A stretch of DNA of 64,000 nt from JAFGPL01 sp963781805 (GCA_963781805.1 CAWAHF010000004.1:3844001-3908000); one strand, 5' to 3'; counted from the stretch's first letter, positions 1-9,818 are shown. Numbers and translations: made by a program. The notes: generated by a model from the sequence alone, not told the origin.

Positions 1-215
1 TTGTAACTATATGGAGTAAGATGCTATTTCAGTGAAATAACTTTTAAGAAATTAGACCCCAAAAATTTTATTAAAACTACCCTTATCAAAAGAATAATGG
101 TTAGATATCTGTAAGGAAGTATAAGAAACCTGCCAAGGCGATAAGAAATGTTTAAAGGCTGAAACAGGCTAAATGCACTCTGTTTTTCAAAATAGAGAAA
201 TATTTTAATTAAAAA

Positions 216-764
216 TTACAACCTATATCGTATTCCGGCATGCAACGAAATCGGGAAAATTGGTTCTATATAATTAATAATTTCCATCCTCAATTTCACC
301 GGGATTTCAATTTTGTCTGAAATAGAGATTGAATAACAGGCTGATGCCAATGCGCCAAACTTAAGTCCGTACAAAAAATTTAATTCAGGACCTATATCAA
401 ATGATACTGCACTGTTTATTCCTAATCTTACAATCGGGGTAATCTTAAATGTATTAATTGAATATTCGCGATAAATATCATAAGATCCATATGGCGCCCT
501 TATACTATACCAGAACAAATGCTGGTACATTAGTTCGGCACCAAAACCAATATTTCCGGTTACAGGTAAAAAAAATTGTCCGCTCACTCCACCGTTAAAT
601 TGTCCCCAATCTGTTGCCTCAGTATGGGCAATTTCATCTTTTTCAACAATACCTTCAATATCTACAGCAGAATAACCAATTCCTACAGTAACTTCGGCTG
701 ATTTTTGAGAAAAACCAATTGACGGTAAAATAGTTAGCAATAGAATGCATAGTTTATTTTTCAT
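216..764 (-). CDS. Outer-membrane beta-barrel protein
   Basis: A 182-residue protein with a clear N-terminal signal peptide (hydrophobic core at residues 5-18, cleavage expected after 'GFSQ'). After it come alternating short hydrophobic strands rich in glycine and aromatic residues ('VTVGIGYSAVDI', 'FGAELMYQHLF'), and the chain ends in an aromatic-basic strand 'LHAGIRYRL', as is usual for small 8-strand outer-membrane barrels of Bacteroidota (PorT/OmpX-like size). The start is an ATG followed directly by the basic signal-peptide N-region. It stands alone, divergent from the beta-galactosidase gene. The ligand or role cannot be told from sequence; assignment to the barrel class is by pattern, not by a specific family motif. 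Confidence 0.7.
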   Translation of the reverse strand: MKNKLCILLLTILPSIGFSQKSAEVTVGIGYSAVDIEGIVEKDEIAHTEATDWGQFNGGVSGQFFLPVTGNIGFGAELMYQHLFWYSIRAPYGSYDIYREYSINTFKITPIVRLGINSAVSFDIGPELNFLYGLKFGALASACYSISISDKIEIPVKLRMEIINYIEPIFPISLHAGIRYRL

Positions 765-1276
765 GGTTTTTTCTTTTAGGAGTATAAATATAGGGTTTTT
801 ATAAATTAATAAAAAATTCGTAAGATTTGGAAAGCTACTAAAATTGAAATCAATAATTTAAAACGAAATTCATTGTCTTAAGCAAAGGCAAAATAGGGTA
901 TTTAAAAATTTTATCCGGTACAATTATGGTTTGAGATTACTTTTAGTTCTCTTTTTGAAATCATCTGTCTAAAGGGTATCCATTATTATTAAAATTATAT
1001 AAAAGTCTTTTTAACTAGCATAAAATCCATGATTCATACTAACAAATGAACCAAAAACTTGTCTAAACCTGAAATTGAATAATTTTTTTGCTTTTTTTAT
1101 TTAAAAATTGTACATTTATTGCTTGATTATAAGTAGTTTACCTCAATATCTTTTATTGATCAGAGTTTATGTAGAAATCCAGAAATGAAGTTGTGGTGAA
1201 AAGTAAGGTATTCTGTCTTCTTTTCACTCAATAAATGTTTTTTTTCATCGCTAGTATGCTATAATATTAATCCGTT
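765..1276. other. Intergenic region, divergent promoters
   Basis: A 512-base AT-rich gap between two divergent genes. No open frame with coding character is visible on either strand. It must hold the promoters of both neighbours; the only box I can point to is the one listed at 1088-1118. No terminator-like hairpin or longer repeat stands out. Confidence 0.6.
1088..1118 (+). promoter_or_regulatory. Possible Bacteroidota-type promoter for the GH2 gene
   Basis: A T-rich TTG element at 1088-1090 is followed after about 20 bases by TACATTTA (1111-1118), which differs by one base from the Bacteroidota -7 consensus TAnnTTTG. It would give a leader of about 150 bases before the ATG at 1277. The match is approximate in an AT-rich region, so it is a candidate only. 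Confidence 0.3.
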
Positions 1277-4200
1277 ATGAAAAACCTAAACTTTTTAGTA
1301 ATTGCTTTTGTCTTAGTAAATATAGGAAATATTAAATCGCTAAGGGCTCAAAGTTCTGAATGGGATAATTCACCTGAAATTTTCCAGGTAAATCGTCTTC
1401 CAGCCCATGCAACTTTAATGCCGTATTATGACATATCACAAGCTCTAAATGCAAACAGATATGCGTCTCATAATTGTCTGCTTCTAAATGGGACATGGAA
1501 ATTTAATCTGGCCGATAATCCCGAATTGTGTCCGGATGATTTTTATAGAGATGACTATGATATGACCGATTGGAATAATATTGAAGTTCCGGGAAGCTGG
1601 CAGACACAGGGATTTGACTATCCAATCTATACAAATTCCACATTTCCATGGACAGGATATGAAAATCCAATTCCACCTAATGCTCCGACAGTTTATAATC
1701 CTGTGGGTTCTTATAAGCGAACTTTTATATTACCTGAAGGTTGGGAACAAAAGGAAATATTTCTGTCTTTTCAGGGTGTTGAATCAGCTTTTTACGTTTG
1801 GATAAACGGTGAATATGTTGGGTATGGTGAAGATAGTTTTACAGCTGATGAATTTAATATAACCGATAAAATACACATAGGTGAAAATACGATTGCTGTG
1901 AGAGTTTATCGTTGGTGCGACGGAAGCTGGCTGGAAGACCAGGATTTTATCCGGCTAAGCGGAATTTTCAGAGATGTTTACCTGTATTCAACACCAAAAG
2001 TTCATATTTATGATTTTAAAATAATAACCGACCTTGATAATGCTTACATTAATGCAGATTTAAAATTGAATGCTAAAGTACATAATTATAATACAGTATC
2101 TGTATCCGGGTATACATTGACTGCTTCTTTGTATGATGCTAATAATCAACTTATATTTTCGACAAATCCATCTGATATTATGCTTGATGCTGAAAATGAA
2201 ATAACCATTTCACAGAAACATTCGGTAGAAAATCCTTATAAATGGTCTGCTGAAAAACCTTATTTATATACACTGATAATGGTTTTAAAAAATGACCAGC
2301 ATATTGAAATAGAAACAGAAAGCTGTAAAATAGGATTTCGTGAATTTGAAATGAAAAATAACCGTATGTTGATAAACGGTCAGCCGATTACAATTAAGGG
2401 CATTAACAGGCATGAAATAGATCCCGTTAAGGGTAGGGCAGTTCCTTATGAACGTATGGTTCAGGATATTACCATAATGAAACAATTAAATATCAATGCT
2501 GTTCGAACCTGCCACTATCCCAATCATCCTCTTTGGTATGACTTATGCGATAAGTATGGAATTTATGTTTTGGATGAAACAAATTTGGAATCGCATGGGG
2601 TTAGATACAGCCCGTATTACATACCTGGCAATCGGTCAGAATGGACAGCTGTTTGTCTCGACCGAATACAAAATATGGTTAAAAGGGATATAAATCATCC
2701 AAGTGTTTTATTCTGGTCCTTGGGTAATGAATCCGGGGAGGGGAGTAATTTTGAGGCAATGTATACTTGGGCTAAGGAAAACGATTCTACACGCCTTGTA
2801 CACTATCAACAACAGGAAAATGTTTCTGATATGCATAGTGATATGTTTCGTTCTGTAGATTGGATGCATGAACAGGGATTGGCAAACCAGGGCAAACCTA
2901 TTATTTTTAGCGAATATGCCTTAGCATTAGGAAACAGCGTAGCTAATTTATATAAGTATTGGGATGAAATAGATAACTTTCAGAATCTTCAAGGCGGATT
3001 TTTATGGGGATTGCTTGATCAGGCATTATGGTGGCCTAAACCTTCAGGATTTGGCGCAGGTAATTATTTTGCATATGGTGGTGATTGGGGTGATGATCCT
3101 AATTCAGGATTCTTTTGTGCCAATGGCATTTTAAATCCTGATCGTTCAATACAGCCTGAAGCATTCGAGGTAAAAAGAATATACGAGAACATTAGAATAA
3201 AAAGGATAAACCTTTTAAAAGGAGAATTCGAGATAGAGAATCAAAACCTGTTTACGAATCTGAATGAATTTAAAACCTCATGGAAAATAATACAGGACAG
3301 TATTCCTATTGTAACTTCTACACTTTCTGATCAGGAAATGAATATCCCTCCCTTATCAAAAAAATCAATAAAACTTGATTATGGTTTTTTGCAATTGAAT
3401 CCGGGATCAGAATACAGGCTTAATTTTCAGATTAAATTAAAAGAAAACGCAGTCTGGGCAAATTCAGATTATGAAATAGCCTGCGAACAGTTTGAACTTC
3501 CTTTCCCGGTAAATGCTAAAAATATTATTGATACTTTGCAACTTACATTACTCAATATTATTGAAACAGCAACTAAACTGCATATTTCAGGCAACAACTT
3601 TGATATTGAGTTTGATAAATTAAATGGATTTTTAACTTCTTACAATTTTGATGGAACTGAATTGATAAATGAAGGGCCTGTGCCTCATTTCTGGAGAGCT
3701 CCTACCAATAGTGAAAAGTTGAGGTATGATATTCATACAACCTGGAGCGACGCAAGTTTAAACCGGAATATTGACAGTATTGTAACTCAAAAAATCAATA
3801 ATAAAGTTTATAAAATTACAGTTGCATATACTTACCCTACCACCATATCATCGAAGGGTTCTGCAGAATATACCATCTATGGTAATGGCGATATAATTGT
3901 TGAAAGCAAGTTGAAACCCGATGCAAGTCTGCCCGATATTCCTGAGTTTGGTATGCGATTTAAGATACCTGGTGGATTTGAGAATTTAAAATGGTATGGT
4001 CGTGGCCCCCATGAAAATTACTGGGACAGGAAAAAAAGTGCTCTTGTTGGGGTATATCAAAATAAAGTAGATAGTATGTTCATCCCTTATGTTATGCCAG
4101 GTGAGACAGGTAACCGGACAGATGTTCGATGGGCTGCATTAACAAATGATCAAGGGAAGGGAATTTTTATCACCGGTATGCCATTAGTCGAAATCAATGC

Positions 4201-6610
4201 ATTACACTACAACCCATGGGAAATTGAAAATAAAAATCACCCTTATGAATTGGTGCGAGATGATAATATTACTTTTCGAATAAGCTATCATCAAAAAGGT
4301 TTGGGAGGTAATGATACCTGGACAGATGAAGGGAATACAAATCCTGAGTTTACCTTATATACAGATAAGACATATGAGTATTCTTTTAGGATCTCACCAA
4401 TTATGACGGGCATGGATTTTATAGAAAAGAGTAAGATGAATTATAAATCAGAAAAAGTAAATCTTGCTTTGAACAAACCCTCTCATGCTGATAATGAAGA
4501 TTCTGATGATAGAAATTTTGCTCCTAAAGGTAATGATGGAAATTCTGCAACAATTTGGAAGGCAGATGATGAAAATTCCGGACACTGGTGGAAGGTAGAT
4601 TTGGGTAAATTATTTATTCTTAATGAAACTGAAGTTGATTGGGAACTTGATGATATTTATCAATACAAAATTGATGTTTCTTCGGATGATACAAATTGGG
4701 TTTTAGTTGTAGACAAAACTACTAATGTTATTGCAAAGCAAATTCAAACTGATGCGATTTCAGTTAAAGCACGTTATGTAAGAATTACTGTTACAGGACT
4801 ACCACTGGATTGCAGAGCGGGTTTCAATGAATTCAAGGTATTTGGCTTTAATCCAAAACAATATAATTTATCTTTTTCTTCCGTGAATGGAAGAATTGAA
4901 GTTGATAAGACTTTCAATCCCATAGACTCAGGCAGGTTGGTACAAATTGTCGCTATTCCTGATGAAAAATATAAATTTTCGGGATGGAATGGTGATCTAT
5001 TTGGAAATAACAATCCTGATAACATTATCATGGATAAGGATAAGCTAATCTCTGCACAATTTGTGCCTATTTCAAGTACTTTATTACTTGAGAAAACCGG
5101 GGCAGGTAACGGTCATATCAAAGTAGACGGGATTGTCCATACATTACCGTACCAGGCAACGATTAATACTGGTACCAGCGTTATTCTGGAAGCAATTCCC
5201 GAGTCAAACAACAAATTTTCGGGCTGGAGCGGTGACCTGTCCGGACTCACTAATCCTAATACCATTGTCATAGAAAAGGATAATACGGTATCTGTTCAAT
5301 TTGATTCCATAACACATACACTTTCACTTGAAAAAACCGGTAAGGGTAATGGTCAGATCCAAGTAAACGGAGTAGTTCAAACATTTCCATACCAGGCAAC
5401 CTTTAATTCAGGCAGCAACGTTATTCTGGAAGCAATTCCAGAGTCAAACAACAAATTTTCTGGATGGAGCGGTGACCTGTCCGGACTCACTAATCCTAAT
5501 ACCATTGTCATAGAAAAGGATAATACGGTATCTGTTCAATTTGATTCCATAACACATACACTTTCACTTGAAAAATCTGGTAAGGGTAATGGTCAGATCC
5601 AAGTAAACGGAGTAGTTCAAACATTTCCATACCAGGCGACCTTTAATTCAGGCAGCAGCGTTATTCTGGAAGCAATTCCCGAGTCAAACAACAAATTTTC
5701 GGGTTGGAGTGATGATTTGACCGGACTCACTAATCCTAATACCATTGTCATAGAAAAGGATAATACGGTATCTGTTCAATTTGATTCCATAACACATACA
5801 CTTTCACTTGAAAAATCTGGTAAGGGTAATGGTCAGATCCAAGTAAACGGAGTAGTTCAAACATTTCCATACCAGGCGATCTTTAATTCAGGCAGCAGCG
5901 TTATTCTGGAAGCAATTCCCGAGTCAAACAACAAATTTTCGGGTTGGAGTGATAATTTGACCGGGCTCACTAATCCTAATACCATTGTCATAGAAAAGGA
6001 TAATACGGTATCTGTTCAATTTGATTCGATTACATACATCCTTTTACTTGAAAAGACCGGTGAGGGAAATGGCCAGATTAAAATAAACGGAATAATTCAT
6101 ACACTTCCTTATCAGATGATTCTTAATGCAGGTACCGGTATTGTTCTCGAAGTAATACCCGAAATAAATAATAATTTTTCGGAATGGAGCGGTGATTTGT
6201 CAGGTAGTTCCAATCCTGATACTTTTATCTTGGATGGAACTAAACATATTATGGTAAAACTTGATCCAATAACATCATTAGTTGAATTCAGAAATAGTAA
6301 TTTACGGGGAGAAAATATTCTTGAAAGTTATCCAAATCCTTTTAATCAAAATATCCAAATTCGTTATTCAATTTTATCTCATAGCCAGGTAACACTTTCT
6401 ATATATAATCAACTTGGTATCCTTGTTTACAGGTTGATTGACAAACAAATTATAAAGGAAGGAACATACGATATTACATGGGCGGGAAATAATTACTGTA
6501 ATGATTTATTGCCTTCAGGAGTATATTTTTTGGAACTGATTGTAAATCCTGAAATTGATAAGAAACGGTATTACTCCGAGACTATTAAACTACTTATAGT
6601 CAGGGAGTAA
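1277..6610 (+). CDS. Secreted GH2 beta-galactosidase with F5/8 C domain, InlB-type repeats and T9SS tail
   Basis: A 1777-residue modular glycosidase. It has a signal peptide (residues 1-25). The GH2 sugar-binding, Ig-like and TIM-barrel domains cover about residues 35-650. The acid/base Glu485 lies in 'FWSLGNESGEG' and the nucleophile Glu546 in 'IIFSEYALALGNS', both as in LacZ. A LacZ-type C-terminal beta-sandwich runs about 750-1050. Next come a discoidin/F5-8 type C carbohydrate-binding domain (about 1061-1193), six divergent InlB B-type repeats (about 1195-1665, core 'FSGWSGDLSG'), and a type IX secretion sorting domain starting 'SYPNPF' near 1683. The family hydrolyses terminal beta-galactosides; export through T9SS to the cell surface or medium follows from the tail. 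LacZ itself is about 1020 residues, so some 750 residues are accessory. No polysaccharide-utilisation partners (SusC/D) are adjacent. Confidence 0.93.
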   Translation: MKNLNFLVIAFVLVNIGNIKSLRAQSSEWDNSPEIFQVNRLPAHATLMPYYDISQALNANRYASHNCLLLNGTWKFNLADNPELCPDDFYRDDYDMTDWNNIEVPGSWQTQGFDYPIYTNSTFPWTGYENPIPPNAPTVYNPVGSYKRTFILPEGWEQKEIFLSFQGVESAFYVWINGEYVGYGEDSFTADEFNITDKIHIGENTIAVRVYRWCDGSWLEDQDFIRLSGIFRDVYLYSTPKVHIYDFKIITDLDNAYINADLKLNAKVHNYNTVSVSGYTLTASLYDANNQLIFSTNPSDIMLDAENEITISQKHSVENPYKWSAEKPYLYTLIMVLKNDQHIEIETESCKIGFREFEMKNNRMLINGQPITIKGINRHEIDPVKGRAVPYERMVQDITIMKQLNINAVRTCHYPNHPLWYDLCDKYGIYVLDETNLESHGVRYSPYYIPGNRSEWTAVCLDRIQNMVKRDINHPSVLFWSLGNESGEGSNFEAMYTWAKENDSTRLVHYQQQENVSDMHSDMFRSVDWMHEQGLANQGKPIIFSEYALALGNSVANLYKYWDEIDNFQNLQGGFLWGLLDQALWWPKPSGFGAGNYFAYGGDWGDDPNSGFFCANGILNPDRSIQPEAFEVKRIYENIRIKRINLLKGEFEIENQNLFTNLNEFKTSWKIIQDSIPIVTSTLSDQEMNIPPLSKKSIKLDYGFLQLNPGSEYRLNFQIKLKENAVWANSDYEIACEQFELPFPVNAKNIIDTLQLTLLNIIETATKLHISGNNFDIEFDKLNGFLTSYNFDGTELINEGPVPHFWRAPTNSEKLRYDIHTTWSDASLNRNIDSIVTQKINNKVYKITVAYTYPTTISSKGSAEYTIYGNGDIIVESKLKPDASLPDIPEFGMRFKIPGGFENLKWYGRGPHENYWDRKKSALVGVYQNKVDSMFIPYVMPGETGNRTDVRWAALTNDQGKGIFITGMPLVEINALHYNPWEIENKNHPYELVRDDNITFRISYHQKGLGGNDTWTDEGNTNPEFTLYTDKTYEYSFRISPIMTGMDFIEKSKMNYKSEKVNLALNKPSHADNEDSDDRNFAPKGNDGNSATIWKADDENSGHWWKVDLGKLFILNETEVDWELDDIYQYKIDVSSDDTNWVLVVDKTTNVIAKQIQTDAISVKARYVRITVTGLPLDCRAGFNEFKVFGFNPKQYNLSFSSVNGRIEVDKTFNPIDSGRLVQIVAIPDEKYKFSGWNGDLFGNNNPDNIIMDKDKLISAQFVPISSTLLLEKTGAGNGHIKVDGIVHTLPYQATINTGTSVILEAIPESNNKFSGWSGDLSGLTNPNTIVIEKDNTVSVQFDSITHTLSLEKTGKGNGQIQVNGVVQTFPYQATFNSGSNVILEAIPESNNKFSGWSGDLSGLTNPNTIVIEKDNTVSVQFDSITHTLSLEKSGKGNGQIQVNGVVQTFPYQATFNSGSSVILEAIPESNNKFSGWSDDLTGLTNPNTIVIEKDNTVSVQFDSITHTLSLEKSGKGNGQIQVNGVVQTFPYQAIFNSGSSVILEAIPESNNKFSGWSDNLTGLTNPNTIVIEKDNTVSVQFDSITYILLLEKTGEGNGQIKINGIIHTLPYQMILNAGTGIVLEVIPEINNNFSEWSGDLSGSSNPDTFILDGTKHIMVKLDPITSLVEFRNSNLRGENILESYPNPFNQNIQIRYSILSHSQVTLSIYNQLGILVYRLIDKQIIKEGTYDITWAGNNYCNDLLPSGVYFLELIVNPEIDKKRYYSETIKLLIVRE
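5081..6040 (+). repeat. Four tandem 240-bp coding repeats
   Basis: Exactly 240-bp units start near 5081, 5321, 5561 and 5801 and encode 80-residue InlB-type modules of the beta-galactosidase. Units two to four are nearly identical at the nucleotide level: the block beginning 'ACTCACTAATCCTAATACC' recurs at a fixed 240-base spacing. More diverged copies flank the array at about 4860-5080 and 6041-6280. Identity that includes synonymous sites points to recent unequal exchange or gene conversion, so copy number may vary between strains and short-read assemblies may collapse it. Confidence 0.9.
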
Positions 6611-6899
6611 TTTAATAATAGAAATTACAAGTATATTTCTATCAATGATTGTAAACCTGTTTTTGTTCAATAGACTTGTAGTTCATAGTAAATTTAGCAT
6701 AAATCCCCCATTCCTCTTTGTTAACAATTAAATAATTTAAACCATAATATCTTTGGTTGTTTTCAAAAATCGAAAATATTGTCTGTGATTAGTCAATTAA
6801 ACGGTAATACAAATATCATAGACGAAGTAACAAATACTTAGGAAGGCCATTATTGTCTAAGTTTATTTACTGCTAAGAAAAAATGGAATCTTCATTTAG
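6611..6899. other. AT-rich intergenic gap
   Basis: About 290 bases between the beta-galactosidase stop and the large palindrome at 6900-6951. No reading frame of coding quality and no repeat shared with the rest of the window is visible. Confidence 0.5.
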
Positions 6900-6951
6900 A
6901 TAATCCCAAAATTGTCATTACAATTAATGATAATGACAATTTTGGGATTAT
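6900..6951. terminator. Perfect 21-bp inverted repeat, probable bidirectional terminator
   Basis: Arms at 6900-6920 and 6931-6951 are perfectly complementary and enclose a 10-base loop (6921-6930). The palindrome lies 15 bases beyond the stop of the minus-strand gene at 6967-7482 and between two convergent genes, the usual place for a shared terminator. There is no long T-tract on either side and the stem is unusually long, so a different role (protein-binding palindrome or repeat relic) is possible. Confidence 0.55.
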
Positions 6952-6966
6952 ATATCAGGGTATTAT

Positions 6967-7482
6967 CTACCAGTTATCCTGGTTGGGTTTTTCGCCGTGT
7001 AAGATATAACTGTATAAGGATGTTATCTGCTTATTTACCGTATTCTCAAACGTATCGTGAGACTCTTTGAATTTTTCCATTAAAATACCGTCGGGATTAT
7101 ACCAAAATTTGTAATGGGTGTCGTCAGACGCAAATGTTACCCGGCATTTGGCATCTTTAATTTCAACATTTAATGTAAATTGCAATTCGTTCCAGTAGTC
7201 CACACCATTGATTTTACCCTTCCATCCATCCTTCGAATAACAACTGAACTTAATTAACGAATATTCATTATCTATCCGGGTTACCGATTTAGGACTTTTA
7301 TTATTTAACGCAATCCATTCTTTTATCTTTGTGTAAATCACACTGTCAGTATAACTTGTATCCAATTTAAATACGATGGGTTTTATGCCGTCTTTTGTCA
7401 GCTTAAATTTTGGGGCTGTTTGGGTAAAACCAAATCCACCGAAGGTTACAATAATGCTAAGGAAAAGGTATATTTTTTTCAT
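6967..7482 (-). CDS. Secreted DUF4468-like protein
   Basis: A 171-residue protein with a signal peptide ('MKKIYLFLSIIVTF', cleavage after about residue 20). The mature part has a beta-alpha-beta layout with the motifs 'TKIKEWIALNN' followed by 'SLIKFSCYSKDGW' and 'LQFTLNVEIKDAKCRVTF'. This resembles the TBP-fold domain of unknown function DUF4468, common in secreted Bacteroidota proteins. It is monocistronic and ends at the strong palindrome at 6900-6951. The function is unknown; the domain match is from memory of its pattern and moderately sure. Confidence 0.6.
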   Translation of the reverse strand: MKKIYLFLSIIVTFGGFGFTQTAPKFKLTKDGIKPIVFKLDTSYTDSVIYTKIKEWIALNNKSPKSVTRIDNEYSLIKFSCYSKDGWKGKINGVDYWNELQFTLNVEIKDAKCRVTFASDDTHYKFWYNPDGILMEKFKESHDTFENTVNKQITSLYSYILHGEKPNQDNW

Positions 7483-7799
7483 TGGTTTTGAATTGAATTA
7501 ATGTTTTGAATAAACCTTGTTTGCAATTGTTTAATGTAACATTTTTAGAACGCATATACATTTCAAATATTGTAAAGTAGTATAATTTACTGATTTTGAA
7601 TTCAGTATTTCACGATTTAGAACCAGACTCCTGACTTAATCGAATTGCCTTCTGTTGCTCTTTGTCCACCGAAGATTCAGCACAGGTGGAACTGCCACTG
7701 CCACTGCCACTGTCTCTTCCTCCACAACTCCATCCCTCCGATACCTCTATCCCTTTACCCCCCTTAAAACCCTATCCCTTTATTCCTTCCACTTCTTCC
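7483..7799. other. Intergenic region with strand-biased pyrimidine-rich segment
   Basis: 317 bases between two minus-strand genes. The right half (about 7640-7800) is strikingly C/T-rich on the plus strand, hence G/A-rich on the transcribed minus strand. It contains a short CTGCCA triple repeat at 7692-7709. Two overlapping open frames of about 67 residues exist on the plus strand but have low-complexity proline/serine/leucine-rich translations and no start signal, so I do not call them genes. It lies just downstream of the ggt stop and would be its 3' untranslated region. Confidence 0.5.
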
Positions 7800-9491
7800 T
7801 CAATACCCCGCTGCCTGTCCGTCTTTTCTCGATTCGGAGGCTCCATAGTAAACTTTGTTGACTGAATCATACATAATAGCCTGGTAACCGCCATATCCTC
7901 CCAAATCAAATCCAATTTTGTGCCCCTTTTTCATGAGTTCACGGATGGTTTCGTAAGGAATTCCCGATTCAATATATAAGGTACCTCCATCTGTCATTTT
8001 TTCACCGGTCGGTTGCGAAGAACCATCATGTCTTACACGGGGTGCATCTCCTGCTTCCTGCAGGTTCATCCCGAAATCTATCAGGTTAACGATGATCTGC
8101 ACATGTCCCTGGGGCTGCATACTGCCGCCCATTACCCCAAAACTGATGTAAGGTTTTCCATCTTTGGTGATGAAAGCCGGGATAATGGTATGAAAAGGCC
8201 TTTTACCGGGTTGATAGGTATTATTTTGGTCTTCTTCCAAGGTAAACAATTCTCCGCGATCCTGCAATACAAAGCCCAGTCCGGGAGGGACCATTCCGGA
8301 GCCCATGCCTCTGTAATTGCTTTGGATAAGTGAAACCATATTGCCCCACTGGTCGGCTGTGGTTAGATAAATCGTATTTCCGGCCTCGGTAAATCCTGCC
8401 TCATAACTTTTAGCAGCTTTTTCCGGATCAATAAGTTTTCTCCTTTCATCTGCATATTTTTTCGAAATAAGTGTTCCCACGGGAATAGAAGCAAAGGCAG
8501 GATCGGCATAATATTTGGCCCGGTCTTCAAACGCGAGCTTTTTGGCTTCGGAGAAATAATGTATGTAATCGGTTGAACCGAATCCCATAGCTGCAATATC
8601 ATATCCTTCCAGGATATTTAATATTTGAAGTGTGGCGATTCCCTGCCCGTTAGGAGGCAGTTCCCAGATTTCATAGCCCCTGTAAGAGGACGATATCGGT
8701 TCTACCCATTCCGAATGGTGTGCAGCCAAATCTTCATAACTTAAAAATCCACCCATTTTCTGTACATGATCGGCAATGATTCTGGACAGTTCTCCTTTAT
8801 AAAATTCGTCCCGGCCTTTATCGGCAATTAACTCTAACGTATGGGCAAGATAAGGATTCCTGAATATTTCCCCCTTTACAGGAGTTTTTCCATTTGGCAT
8901 ATAAGTTTCTTTAAAATTCGGATATTGCTTCAACACCGTGGCATTTCGCTCCATATAATAAGCAATCAGTTCGGAGACCGGAAAACCCTCATTGGCATAA
9001 TTTATGGCAGGTTGAAGAATTTCTTTCATATCGAGTTTGCCAAATTTACCCTGAAGTTCGAACCATCCATCCACACAGCCGGGAACGGAAACAGGTAAAG
9101 GTCCGAATGCTGGAATTTTGCTGTAACCGTGTTGTTTAAACCAATTTAGCGTGAGTTTAGAAGGCGAACGGCCGCTGGCATTCAGTCCGTATAGTTTCTG
9201 AGTTTTGGTATCCCAGACAATGGCAAACAGGTCGCCTCCGATTCCGCTACCGGTAGGTTCCACCAGTCCGAGAACCGCATCGGCAGCAATGGCAGCATCA
9301 ACAGCAGTTCCTCCTTTTTTAAGAATATCAAGGGCAACCTGTGTAGCCAGTGGTTGGCTCGTTGCTGCCATACCATGTTGAGCAATAATTTCAGAGCGTG
9401 TTGCAAAAGTACAGCCTGTAATTCTATCCTGCGGGTAAGTCTGAATTACAAAAACAGAAAAGATTATGAAAAGGGTAATTGATGTTTTCAT
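7800..9491 (-). CDS. ggt: Gamma-glutamyltranspeptidase family protein
   Basis: An Ntn-hydrolase that cleaves gamma-glutamyl bonds (glutathione and gamma-glutamyl peptides), normally in the periplasm. From the ATG at 9491 the protein has 563 residues with a signal peptide ('MKTSITLFIIFSVFVIQ'). The conserved N-terminal segment 'GMAATSQPLATQVALDIL...GGTAVDAAIAA' is present. The autoprocessing/catalytic threonine lies in 'GNTIYLTTADQWGN', which aligns with the 'TTHYSVVD' site of E. coli GGT. The expected C-terminus '...GASESRKDGQAAGY' is intact. An upstream in-frame ATG at 9518 would add nine polar residues before the signal peptide and would overlap a -7 promoter box (9516-9523), so I prefer 9491. 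It is monocistronic and divergent from the Hdr operon. Confidence 0.92.
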   Translation of the reverse strand: MKTSITLFIIFSVFVIQTYPQDRITGCTFATRSEIIAQHGMAATSQPLATQVALDILKKGGTAVDAAIAADAVLGLVEPTGSGIGGDLFAIVWDTKTQKLYGLNASGRSPSKLTLNWFKQHGYSKIPAFGPLPVSVPGCVDGWFELQGKFGKLDMKEILQPAINYANEGFPVSELIAYYMERNATVLKQYPNFKETYMPNGKTPVKGEIFRNPYLAHTLELIADKGRDEFYKGELSRIIADHVQKMGGFLSYEDLAAHHSEWVEPISSSYRGYEIWELPPNGQGIATLQILNILEGYDIAAMGFGSTDYIHYFSEAKKLAFEDRAKYYADPAFASIPVGTLISKKYADERRKLIDPEKAAKSYEAGFTEAGNTIYLTTADQWGNMVSLIQSNYRGMGSGMVPPGLGFVLQDRGELFTLEEDQNNTYQPGKRPFHTIIPAFITKDGKPYISFGVMGGSMQPQGHVQIIVNLIDFGMNLQEAGDAPRVRHDGSSQPTGEKMTDGGTLYIESGIPYETIRELMKKGHKIGFDLGGYGGYQAIMYDSVNKVYYGASESRKDGQAAGY

Positions 9492-9515
9492 ACTGACAGA
9501 TTTAGAATATTCATT

Positions 9516-9523
9516 CAAAGTTA
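9516..9523 (-). promoter_or_regulatory. Possible -7 box of ggt
   Basis: On the minus strand this reads TAACTTTG, a full match to the Bacteroidota -7 consensus TAnnTTTG. It would place the transcript start about 18 bases before the ATG at 9491. No convincing -33 TTTG element was found at the usual distance. Confidence 0.3.
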
Positions 9524-9818
9524 CATAATAACCGGTAAGGTTTGGTTTTAAGCAGAAGTTAAGTTTATTATCAAGGGGAAATGATATGGTTAATGATTTA
9601 TTTGGAATTAGTATAAATTATCACAAAATGAATGAACAATTATAAAATTTCATATTTTTAAATCGAAATTAATAACAAAATAATTGAATAAATATACAAT
9701 AGGTTTCAAATTGAAAGTTTTAAGTGGGTTTTTTAGGTGATTTACTTACTTATTTTAAAAATTTGAGACGAATTACTTAATAATTGATTGAAAAACGAAA
9801 GTTCAATTTATAAAATCA
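9524..9818. other. Control region upstream of the Hdr/MetFV/glutamate synthase operon
   Basis: About 300 bases of very AT-rich DNA between ggt and the first operon gene, with no coding frame. The operon promoter must lie here. I see only imperfect -7-like boxes (for example around 9700-9707 and 9760) and no clear riboswitch or operator palindrome. Confidence 0.45.

Noticed and set aside
1581..2693. Several alternative-frame open stretches inside the beta-galactosidase (and similar ones within other long genes)
   Set aside because: They overlap strongly supported genes with intact catalytic motifs and show no independent start signals or recognisable families.
5081..6040. Regular repeats that could suggest a CRISPR array
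   Set aside because: The period is 240 bp, the repeats are in frame inside a long protein and there are no short repeat-spacer units. No CRISPR array was seen anywhere in the window.
7655..7865. Two overlapping plus-strand open frames of about 67 residues
   Set aside because: Low-complexity Pro/Ser/Leu-rich translations, overlap with the ggt 3' end and no start signals; they reflect pyrimidine-rich DNA.
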